Below are positions 1 to 5,010 of a stretch of DNA of 5,544 nt, piece after piece. The stretch is from Alphaproteobacteria bacterium (GTDB taxonomy: Bacteria; Pseudomonadota; Alphaproteobacteria; Micavibrionales; Micavibrionaceae): contig JAUICS010000119.1 in assembly GCA_030427765.1 (NCBI GenBank), positions 1 to 5,544 on the forward strand, written 5' to 3'. Position numbers and translations under genes: made by a program. Within the stretch, counting starts at the first letter, position 1. Every line of letters starts with the position of its first letter. The notes beneath the pieces were generated by a model, which was not told where the DNA came from, ran no database searches, and saw nothing but the letters and a program-made list of their open reading frames with translations.

Positions 1-113
1 ATATCCGTTTCCTTTTCCTGTGTATCTTCCTGTGTGTTTTCAGGCGGCAGCCCCCTGTTGGCGACATTATGCACGTCGTCGTCTTCATTTTTGTCTGCCT
101 TGTCACTAACCAT
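1..113 (-). CDS. Partial CDS, N-terminal 37 residues; probable signal peptidase I
   Basis: An open frame begins at the ATG complementary to 111-113 and runs off the left edge. The visible peptide starts MVSDKADKNEDDD and is hydrophilic and strongly acidic, rich in Asp, Glu, Asn and Gln, with no membrane segment yet. An AGGA sequence lies about 12 bases upstream of the ATG, slightly far for a Shine-Dalgarno site. Nothing in these residues identifies the family. The lepB suggestion rests on gene order: in many alphaproteobacteria acpS is followed by lepB, rnc and era, and alphaproteobacterial LepB often has a short charged cytoplasmic leader before its single transmembrane anchor. If correct, the product would be the inner-membrane peptidase that removes Sec and Tat signal peptides, with its Ser/Lys catalytic pair outside the window. 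The gene is 79 bases downstream of acpS on the same strand and may share its transcript. Confidence 0.5.
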   Translation of the reverse strand, partial: MVSDKADKNEDDDVHNVANRGLPPENTQEDTQEKETD

Positions 114-192
114 TTGACTTTCATATCCTGAATTCCCCAAAAAGACCAGAGACAGGCGTATAATTTTTAAAGTTATTCGCTGATGAGAAGGG

Positions 193-594
193 TTACAGAA
201 GCTCGATAATCACCGTCGCTTTGGCCAGCGGAGGCTCATCCGTAATTGTCAAATGTATGGCCGCTTCTTTTCCGGATGGTATCTGTTTTTCCAGATATAC
301 TTTTGCACCGCCGGTAAGGATAATATCCGGCTTCCCAAATTGATTATTTACAACCCCGATATCCTTATGAAATACGCCATTTGAAAAACCGGTACCAAGG
401 GCCTTTGTCAATGCCTCCTTCGCCGCGAAACGTTTGGCAAGGGTATTGATGTGTGTGCCGCCCTGAACACGGCTTCTGGCCTTCTTTTGTTCTATATCCG
501 TAAAACACCGTGCCAAAAATCGGTCACCAAAACGGTTATACACTTTTTCCACGCGCCGAATGTCCACAATATCTTCGCCAATACCAAAAATCAT
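193..594 (-). CDS. acpS: Holo-[acyl-carrier-protein] synthase
   Basis: A 133-residue protein, close to the family's usual 120-140. It transfers 4'-phosphopantetheine from coenzyme A to the conserved serine of apo-ACP, switching on fatty acid and lipid synthesis in the cytoplasm. The N-terminal motif GIGEDIVDI carries the Mg2+-binding Asp8, and the motif LAKRFAAKEALTKALGTG carries the second metal ligand, Glu60. Both match the E. coli AcpS pattern (GLGTDIVEI; LAKRFAVKEA). The C-terminal strand ends TDEPPLAKATVIIELL, as expected. I chose the ATG at 592-594 because the protein then begins exactly at the conserved first strand; the same frame stays open to 813, but that extension would overlap the DUF2062 gene by about 70 codons and has no family similarity. 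The start lies five bases after the DUF2062 stop, so the two are probably co-transcribed and translationally coupled. No strong Shine-Dalgarno sequence is visible; the nearest purine run, GGAAG, is about 20 bases upstream. Confidence 0.96.
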   Translation of the reverse strand: MIFGIGEDIVDIRRVEKVYNRFGDRFLARCFTDIEQKKARSRVQGGTHINTLAKRFAAKEALTKALGTGFSNGVFHKDIGVVNNQFGKPDIILTGGAKVYLEKQIPSGKEAAIHLTITDEPPLAKATVIIELL

Positions 595-599
595 GATGC

Positions 600-1199
600 T
601 TAAGACTGCTGTTCTTCCGTACGGGGATGCGTCAGGCTTGCCGCCTCGCGCCGTAATTTTTTGAGACGCCGCGCCTTTTTTGCAAGCTGCGCCGTTCTGA
701 CCGCATAAAATGATAAGAAGTAAAATAATGGCCATGTAACAATTGCAACCAAATATCCACCCACGAGCCACGGCACAAATAATTTCAGCGGTTTGTCCGT
801 AAAAATTTGCCAAAGCAGTTCGAACGTCAAATGGTCCGGCAATGCGGCAAATTCACTAAACCCGACAATTGACATTGAAAACACACCAACATTGTACGAC
901 AGAATCCATAAAAACGGGAACGTCCATGGATTACCCCAGAACGTACCGATAATCGCGGCAAGATAATTCGCACTCATAAAATAACTTAAAACCAACGCCT
1001 GAATAAAATGAGTACCAATTAACGGCGTAAAGGATATGACCGCGCCATTTGCCAAACCCGCCGCAATTTTATGCGTAGAGTCAGACATTCGCAGAATTCT
1101 GTGTTTTATGTATTTATAGGCGCGGACCCATCCCATCGATGGCCACACCCATTCCCGTGCGTTTTGTAGTGGTGTTTTTGGAATCCGCCTCTTGAACAT
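600..1199 (-). CDS. DUF2062 family inner-membrane protein
   Basis: A 199-residue protein of unknown biochemical function, recognised as DUF2062. The N-terminus has the family pattern FKRRIPKTP, then a Trp-rich segment (VWPSMGWVRAYKY, residues 18-30) and HRILRMSDSTHKIAAG (33-48). Conserved motifs SFTPLIGTHF (56-65) and GNPWTFPF (89-96) sit in or next to membrane segments. I estimate hydrophobic spans at about 45-73, 79-112 and 138-166, and the tail (168-186) is a basic Lys/Arg-rich stretch likely to face the cytoplasm. An AAAGG sequence four bases before the ATG supports this start. It lies 143 bases after rsh and five bases before acpS. In several alphaproteobacteria a DUF2062 gene is found in this rsh-to-acpS interval, so its location is normal, but neither sequence nor context gives it a defined role. 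Confidence 0.9.
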   Translation of the reverse strand: MFKRRIPKTPLQNAREWVWPSMGWVRAYKYIKHRILRMSDSTHKIAAGLANGAVISFTPLIGTHFIQALVLSYFMSANYLAAIIGTFWGNPWTFPFLWILSYNVGVFSMSIVGFSEFAALPDHLTFELLWQIFTDKPLKLFVPWLVGGYLVAIVTWPLFYFLSFYAVRTAQLAKKARRLKKLRREAASLTHPRTEEQQS

Positions 1200-1220
1200 C
1201 GAACCTTTACATCTCTTACA

Positions 1221-1258
1221 CTTGTCACTGTATCTATATATAGTTCCAAATTGAAGAA
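1221..1258 (-). promoter_or_regulatory. Weak promoter-like region before the DUF2062 gene
   Basis: The 143-base gap between rsh and the DUF2062 gene contains a 10-bp palindrome, CTATATATAG (1234-1243). On the minus strand it could supply a -10 box (TATATA or TAGATA), preceded by T-rich sequence that resembles a poor -35. It might start a transcript for DUF2062-acpS, but the match is weak. I see no clear intrinsic terminator after rsh. Confidence 0.22.
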
Positions 1259-1297
1259 GAAAGATGAATAAATATTTACGCCGGTGGAAAGGCCCTA

Positions 1298-1332
1298 TTT
1301 TATCGTGATTTTATCGTGATTTTATCGTGATT
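1298..1332. repeat. Three perfect 11-bp tandem repeats after rsh
   Basis: TTTTATCGTGA occurs three times with no mismatch at 1298-1308, 1309-1319 and 1320-1330, plus two further bases of a next unit. A related TTTATCGT lies at 1342-1349 and contains the rsh stop codon. In the rsh reading direction each unit contains ACGATAA, the same string as the end of rsh, so the array looks like a duplication of the gene's own terminal bases. Confidence 0.93.
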
Positions 1333-1342
1333 CTGGCCAAAT

Positions 1343-3505
1343 TTATCGTCCGCGTGACCGGCTGACCGATGCGATTTGCGGCGTGGCGCGCAGAGCCGCA
1401 ATGATATTATTCAAATGCTTAATATCGTTCACATAAATATCAATCAGCATTTCCCAGAAATCCAGTGAGCGGCTGGTGATTTTCAAATTTGTAATGTTTC
1501 CGCCGTTTTTACCAATAACGGTTGTCAGTGTCCCAAGAGCACCCGGCACGTTTTCAAATGTCACCTCAATACGGCCGATATGCGCCTCCGGCGAATCCGG
1601 CCCCTCGCCCCATGACACATCAATCCAACGTTCCGGCGTATCGGCAAATGTTTCGAGGGTTTCGCAGTCAATCGTATGTATTGTGCCCCCCTTACCCGTT
1701 GTCACAATACCCACAATACGGTCCCCGGGCAGCGGGTGGCAGCAACGGGCAAAATGTACGGCCATGCCGGGTACCAAACCCTTAATTGGCATTGGCGCAT
1801 GTTTTGAGGTTTTCGCCTTGCCCTTGGTGATGTTATTAATCTGCTCTTCAGGTGTTTTTGGAATATCCGTTTTATGGCTCGGGAAAATGGCACGAAACAC
1901 ATCGCGTGTTACGATATTGCCAGCGCCGATATCTGCGAAAATATCATCAACTTCTTCAACACGGAACTGATCGGTTACTCCCGCCACAGCCTTTTCGGTA
2001 TATTCATAGCCTTCTTGCCGGAACACTTTCTGGAGCATAGCCTGGCCGAGGGCAATATACTCACCACGCTGTTTCGTGCGGACATATCGCCGGATGTGTG
2101 ATCGCGCCTTACCCGTAACCACAAAACGTTCCCATGTTGGTGATGGATTACCGGATTTAGAAGTTATGATATCGACCTGATCCCCATTTGCCAGTTTTGT
2201 ATTCAGCGGCGCAATACGGCCGTTAATCTTACTGCCGACACAGCGATCGCCGATGTCGGAGTGAATAGCATAGCCAAAATCAACCGGTGTCGACCCGAAC
2301 GGCAATTCAATAAGATCGCCCTTTGGTGTGAACACATAAACATGGTCCTGAAACAATTCCAGTTTCGTGTTTTCTATGAAATCTTCGGGTGAATGTTCAT
2401 GTTCCAGAATATCGAGAAGTTCACGAAGCCATCGGTACTTTTTGATGTCACGGGATGTAACTTTTGATTTACTGCCGCTGTCTTTATACGACCAATGCGC
2501 GGCGACGCCAAAGTCCGCCTCCTTATGCATATCTTCCGTTCTGATCTGGATTTCAATACGCTGACTCTGCGGCCCGATAACCGAGGTATGGATTGACCGG
2601 TAACCATTTGGTTTGGGCGTGGAAATATAATCTTTAAACCGGCCCGGCACGGTTGGATATTTCGAATGGATGACACCAAGCCCAACATAACAGGATTCAA
2701 TATCAGGGGTCACAATCCGGAACGCCATAATGTCCGATAATTGTTCAAACGCGACATTTTTACGCTGCATTTTCCGCCAGATCGAATAACGGGTTTTTTC
2801 ACGGCCCGTCACCTGCGCCTCGATATTCGCCTCTTTCAGAAGATCACGGAGTTCTTCGATGATTGTGTTAACAAGGTCCGTGCCCTCCTTACGCAGATAG
2901 GCCAGACGATTTGTGATGCTTTCCCGCGCCTCCGGAAATAAATACCCGAACGCAAGATCTTCAAGCTCTGCCTTAATCGTATGAATACCGATACGTTCGG
3001 CAAGAGGCACATAAATTTCCAGCGTTTCTTTTGAAATGCGTTTACGCTTTTCCTCGCGCACGTAATGAAGGGTACGCATATTGTGCAAACGGTCGGCGAG
3101 CTTTACCAGCAGCACCCGTATATCTTCGGAAATAGCGAGAAGCAATTTACGGAAGTTTTCACCCTGCTTCCCCTCAACCGTCTTACTTTCGAGCTGCGTT
3201 AACTTACTTACGCCATTTACAAGCGTTGCAACCTCACCGCCAAATTTATTTGAAAGCTCATCATACGTCGCATCCGTATCCTCAAGCGTATCGTGTAACA
3301 CGGCCGTAATGATTGTTGCCGGGTCCATGTGCAGATCGGCGAGAATAGAGGCAACCTCAATCGGATGGGTGTAATACGGCTCACCCGATGCGCGCATCTG
3401 TCCGTCATGTTTTTCCTTGGCATAGGACAACGCGTCATTAAGCTCATCTGGCTTTATATCAGGAATGTAGGTTTGAACCTGTTTTACCAGTTCAGCGTGT
3501 TCCAT
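1343..3505 (-). CDS. rsh: Bifunctional (p)ppGpp synthetase/hydrolase, RelA/SpoT homologue
   Basis: A 720-residue full-length long RSH, the stringent-response enzyme that makes (p)ppGpp from ATP and GDP/GTP and degrades it to GDP/GTP plus pyrophosphate. The N-terminal HD hydrolase domain (about 25-170) keeps its metal-site residues: His47 (YYTHP), His71-Asp72 in HDTLEDT, and Asp138/Asn142 in ADRLHNMRT, so hydrolysis should be active. The synthetase domain (about 230-345) has REKTRYSIWRKM, DIMAFRIV, GYRSIH and EIQIRT. It carries the RFKD motif (289-292), typical of bifunctional Rel/RSH enzymes, not the EXDD of RelA-only synthetases. A TGS domain follows (about 388-448), then a helical region, the conserved Cys-Cys-His zinc-finger-like motif (588-590, with Cys614) and a C-terminal ACT domain (about 643-720). 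The start is fixed by an in-frame TAA seven codons upstream; the Shine-Dalgarno site is poor (GGGA about 13 bases away). It sits 173 bases downstream of rpoZ. Confidence 0.97.
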   Translation of the reverse strand: MEHAELVKQVQTYIPDIKPDELNDALSYAKEKHDGQMRASGEPYYTHPIEVASILADLHMDPATIITAVLHDTLEDTDATYDELSNKFGGEVATLVNGVSKLTQLESKTVEGKQGENFRKLLLAISEDIRVLLVKLADRLHNMRTLHYVREEKRKRISKETLEIYVPLAERIGIHTIKAELEDLAFGYLFPEARESITNRLAYLRKEGTDLVNTIIEELRDLLKEANIEAQVTGREKTRYSIWRKMQRKNVAFEQLSDIMAFRIVTPDIESCYVGLGVIHSKYPTVPGRFKDYISTPKPNGYRSIHTSVIGPQSQRIEIQIRTEDMHKEADFGVAAHWSYKDSGSKSKVTSRDIKKYRWLRELLDILEHEHSPEDFIENTKLELFQDHVYVFTPKGDLIELPFGSTPVDFGYAIHSDIGDRCVGSKINGRIAPLNTKLANGDQVDIITSKSGNPSPTWERFVVTGKARSHIRRYVRTKQRGEYIALGQAMLQKVFRQEGYEYTEKAVAGVTDQFRVEEVDDIFADIGAGNIVTRDVFRAIFPSHKTDIPKTPEEQINNITKGKAKTSKHAPMPIKGLVPGMAVHFARCCHPLPGDRIVGIVTTGKGGTIHTIDCETLETFADTPERWIDVSWGEGPDSPEAHIGRIEVTFENVPGALGTLTTVIGKNGGNITNLKITSRSLDFWEMLIDIYVNDIKHLNNIIAALRATPQIASVSRSRGR

Positions 3506-3525
3506 TATGTCGAAAAATCCCGCTT

Positions 3526-3550
3526 ATAAAAATATTGGCAATAGATGCCA
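3526..3550 (-). promoter_or_regulatory. Small attenuator-like hairpin in the rsh leader
   Basis: In the rsh leader, read on the minus strand, TGGCA-TCTAT-TGCCA (3536-3550) can form a 5-bp hairpin followed at once by a U-rich run (ATATTTTTAT). This is the outline of a terminator or attenuator just ahead of the rsh start, but the stem is very short and may not be stable. Confidence 0.22.
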
Positions 3551-3568
3551 CGCAATCAACAAAGTCCG

Positions 3569-3598
3569 ATTGTAAGCTATTCTATGGGAATAACTCAA
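3569..3598 (-). promoter_or_regulatory. Candidate internal promoter for rsh
   Basis: On the minus strand, TTGAGT (3593-3598) and TACAAT (3569-3574) are separated by 18 bases. The -10 box matches consensus at five of six positions and the -35 at four. Transcription would start near 3562, giving a leader of about 57 bases before rsh. This would let rsh be expressed apart from rpoZ. The match is decent but the region is AT-rich, so a chance match is possible. Confidence 0.42.
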
Positions 3599-3669
3599 TA
3601 ATTTAATACACCGGAATTTAATACGGGGAATTTAATACGGGGAATTTAACACGCGGGGGAATTAATAAG
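3598..3669. repeat. 14-bp tandem repeat between rpoZ and rsh
   Basis: GGAATTTAATACGG occurs twice in perfect tandem (3613-3626 and 3627-3640). Degenerate copies flank it: ATAATTTAATACACC before, GGAATTTAACACGCGG after, then GGGAATTAATAAGCG running into the rpoZ end. It lies in the transcribed spacer downstream of rpoZ and upstream of the candidate rsh promoter. There are no spacers, so it is not a CRISPR. Replication slippage is the simplest origin. Confidence 0.85.
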
Positions 3670-3683
3670 CGTGAGCGCTTATT
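3664..3683 (-). terminator. Stem-loop over the rpoZ stop codon
   Basis: AATAAGCG (3664-3671) and CGCTTATT (3676-3683) form a perfect 8-bp stem with a 4-base loop, and the rpoZ stop (3679-3681) is inside the stem. On the minus strand it is followed by AATTCCCCC, not a T-run, so it does not look like an intrinsic terminator. It could instead protect the rpoZ 3' end or mark an RNA processing site between rpoZ and rsh. Confidence 0.45.
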
Positions 3684-4089
3684 CAACTTTCTCGGAACCG
3701 CCGGCTAAATCTTCTAATGACGGCTCACCTTCTTCTTCAAGGCCACTTTCACCATCATCGGATTGATCTGTGATTTCCACGTGCTCGCTAGACACAACGG
3801 CAGTCGTATCTTCTTCACCATCCATGGAATCAATCACATCTTCTGTGTCTTCATCCTCAACATGCAGAACGCGCTGACGAACACGAACAAGATCTTCTTT
3901 AAGATCTTCCAGAGAGATCGTCTGGTCGGCAATTTCACGAAGGGCAACAACAGGGTTCTTGTCACGGTCACGGTCAATCGTCAATGCACTACCGGAACTG
4001 ATTTGTTTTGCGCGCTGTGCAGCCAACATAATCAACTCGAAACGGTTTTGAACTTCATCAACGCAATCTTCAACGGTAACTCGTGCCAT
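3679..4089 (-). CDS. rpoZ: DNA-directed RNA polymerase omega subunit
   Basis: A 136-residue omega subunit, which binds the beta-prime subunit and helps assemble RNA polymerase. The conserved core fills residues 1-60: MARVTVEDC at the start, [16 protein letters not shown] (15-30), then [19 protein letters not shown] (40-58). In E. coli the first residues (MARVT) form part of ppGpp binding site 1 with beta-prime; they are intact here. From about residue 77 to the end the protein is a low-complexity, strongly acidic tail rich in Glu, Asp and Ser. This makes it longer than the 91-residue E. coli protein, though acidic tails are common in alphaproteobacterial omega. AAGGA (4096-4100) sits six bases before the ATG, and an in-frame TAA lies just upstream, so the start is secure. 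It leads the leftward gene group, is driven by the promoter at 4163-4191, and is followed by rsh. Confidence 0.96.
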   Translation of the reverse strand: MARVTVEDCVDEVQNRFELIMLAAQRAKQISSGSALTIDRDRDKNPVVALREIADQTISLEDLKEDLVRVRQRVLHVEDEDTEDVIDSMDGEEDTTAVVSSEHVEITDQSDDGESGLEEEGEPSLEDLAGGSEKVE

Positions 4090-4162
4090 GAATTTTCCTT
4101 AAATTTTTTTAATCTCTTTTCGTTCTTCGTGCGTAATACAGAATATTACTTGTAAACACTGG

Positions 4163-4191
4163 TTTATAGGAAGTTATGACAGCAGTGTCAA
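4163..4191 (-). promoter_or_regulatory. sigma70-type promoter of rpoZ
   Basis: On the minus strand, a perfect -35 box TTGACA (4186-4191) is followed after exactly 17 bases by TATAAA (4163-4168), one base from the -10 consensus. Transcription would begin near 4155, leaving an A-rich leader of about 65 bases before the rpoZ ATG. It is the strongest promoter match in the window and fits a gene needed constantly. It may also carry transcription on into rsh. Confidence 0.8.
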
Positions 4192-4196
4192 TTAAT

Positions 4197-4217
4197 TAAT
4201 TACCGACCGTAATTACC
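4197..4217. repeat. Inverted/direct TAATTAC repeat, candidate operator
   Basis: TAATTAC (4197-4203) and GTAATTA (4209-4215) form a perfect 7-bp inverted repeat with a 5-base spacer. The same bases read as a direct repeat of TAATTACC (4197-4204 and 4210-4217) with a 13-base period. It starts six bases upstream of the rpoZ -35 box and lies between the two divergent transcription units, where a regulator or UP-element-like contact could act. No known regulator's site is recognised. Confidence 0.45.
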
Positions 4218-4278
4218 AAGGTGATTTTTATATTGGAGGGTTGATATTTATCATAAGAATGTTAAGTCACTATTGTAA

Positions 4279-4325
4279 TATATTTTAAATTACTAATATT
4301 TAATATTATGTTTTAGGCGTCAGAT
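4279..4325 (+). promoter_or_regulatory. AT-rich upstream region of the NYN gene; weak promoter candidate
   Basis: The 130 bases before the NYN start are very AT-rich. TTGTAA (4273-4278) with TATTTA (4297-4302) at 18-base spacing is the best pair I can find, with TAATAT copies at 4294 and 4301 as other possible -10 boxes. None is convincing, but a rightward promoter must lie somewhere between here and the rpoZ promoter, because the upstream gene is divergent. Confidence 0.25.
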
Positions 4326-4994
4326 ATGAAAAACAAAAAACAAGCTTCAAATGCATTTTACGCGGAAGACAAGATTGTCGTCTTCATCGATGGCTCCAAC
4401 CTTTATGCAGCGGCCAAAGCACTAGATTTCGACATTGATTACAAATTACTTCTGAAATGGGCGGCTGATCAGGGTCGTTTAGTGCGCGCATTTTATTACA
4501 CCGCCCTTATCGAAGATCAGGAATATTCCCCGATACGCCCGCTTGTCGATTGGCTTGATTACAACGGCTACACAATGGTGACAAAGCCAACAAAGGAATT
4601 CATTGATGAAAACGGCGAGAAAAAGGTCAAGGGCAACATGGATATCGAGCTTGCCATCGACATGATGGAAATTGCCGATCATGTTGACCATATTATTCTG
4701 TTTTCCGGCGATGGCGATTTCAAACGTTTGCTAGAGGCCGTTCAGCGTAAGGGCGTGCGGGTGACAGTGGTCAGCACCATTAAATCAAACCCGCCGATGG
4801 TTGCGGATGAACTGCGCCGTCAGGCCGATTTCTTCCTCGACCTCACACATTTGGCGGCGAGTATTCAACGGCCGGCAAATATTCATGACACAGATGTTCC
4901 ATCATACCCATCCGAATTTTCGGAGAATGAATATGGGGATTCTTTTAATGAAACATCGCTTGATCATGGTGAAAAAGAATATCTAAAGGCATAA
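4326..4994 (+). CDS. NYN-domain (LabA/DUF88-like) putative ribonuclease
   Basis: A 222-residue protein with one NYN domain (about 15-175), a PIN-like nuclease fold. The acidic residues expected to bind metal are visible: Asp22 and Asn25 in VVFIDGSNLY, Asp106 and Asp112 in KGNMDIELAIDMM, and Asp129/Asp131 in LFSGDGDF. The order IDGSN, then K-G-x-D, then SGDGDF, then a VRVTVVS strand is that of LabA/DUF88 proteins. These are predicted metal-dependent RNases; the name comes from cyanobacterial LabA, and bacterial substrates are mostly unknown. Residues 187-217 form an acidic, Ser-rich tail that looks disordered. No signal peptide or membrane segment is visible, so it should be cytoplasmic. The start is supported by an in-frame TAG four codons upstream and a weak TAGGCG. 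It is divergent from rpoZ and its stop overlaps the start of the UDG gene, implying one transcript. Confidence 0.92.
   Translation: MKNKKQASNAFYAEDKIVVFIDGSNLYAAAKALDFDIDYKLLLKWAADQGRLVRAFYYTALIEDQEYSPIRPLVDWLDYNGYTMVTKPTKEFIDENGEKKVKGNMDIELAIDMMEIADHVDHIILFSGDGDFKRLLEAVQRKGVRVTVVSTIKSNPPMVADELRRQADFFLDLTHLAASIQRPANIHDTDVPSYPSEFSENEYGDSFNETSLDHGEKEYLKA
4985..4989 (+). promoter_or_regulatory. Shine-Dalgarno site that sets the UDG start
   Basis: AAAGG lies in the last codons of the NYN gene, four bases before the ATG at 4994. It is 16 bases from the alternative ATG at 5006, so it favours the overlapping start. Its final GG is also the first pair of bases of the palindrome at 4988-5010. Confidence 0.6.
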
Positions 4995-5010
4995 TGCCGG
5001 GCATTATGCC
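4988..5010 (+). repeat. 23-bp near-perfect palindrome over the NYN stop / UDG start
   Basis: GGCATAATGCC (4988-4998) and GGCATTATGCC (5000-5010) are exact reverse complements separated by one G. Each arm is itself palindromic apart from its centre base, so the site also reads as two direct copies with a 12-base period; GATGCC at 5012-5017 may be a decayed third. The palindrome contains the NYN stop, the UDG ATG and part of the Shine-Dalgarno site. In RNA it would fold into a stem of about nine to ten pairs burying the start codon. Confidence 0.85.

Noticed and set aside
1..124. An alternative minus-strand frame from an ATG at 122-124 (MKVKWLVTRQ...)
   Set aside because: Its ATG directly abuts the AGGAT sequence with no spacer and the product is an unlikely Lys/Thr/Arg-rich peptide; the MVSDK frame is more protein-like.
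595..813. In-frame N-terminal extension of acpS to an ATG at 811-813
   Set aside because: It overlaps the well-supported DUF2062 gene by about 70 codons, shows no AcpS-family similarity, and the conserved AcpS start is at 594.
1262..1300. An intrinsic terminator after rsh
   Set aside because: No stable GC-rich stem followed by a T-run is visible on the minus strand; short GGCC matches flank the 11-bp array but do not make a convincing hairpin.
1476..3529. Several plus-strand open frames of 60-165 codons opposite rsh, such as 1476-1970 and 3081-3374
   Set aside because: They mirror a strongly conserved gene, have no recognisable domains or good ribosome sites, and look like antisense shadows of its codon use.
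3598..3669. 14-bp repeats as a possible CRISPR array
   Set aside because: The units are adjacent with no spacers and too short for CRISPR repeats, and there are no cas genes.
3763..4155. A 130-codon plus-strand frame opposite rpoZ
   Set aside because: It covers the conserved rpoZ core and promoter in antisense, with a low-complexity Phe/Asn-rich product and no family match I know.
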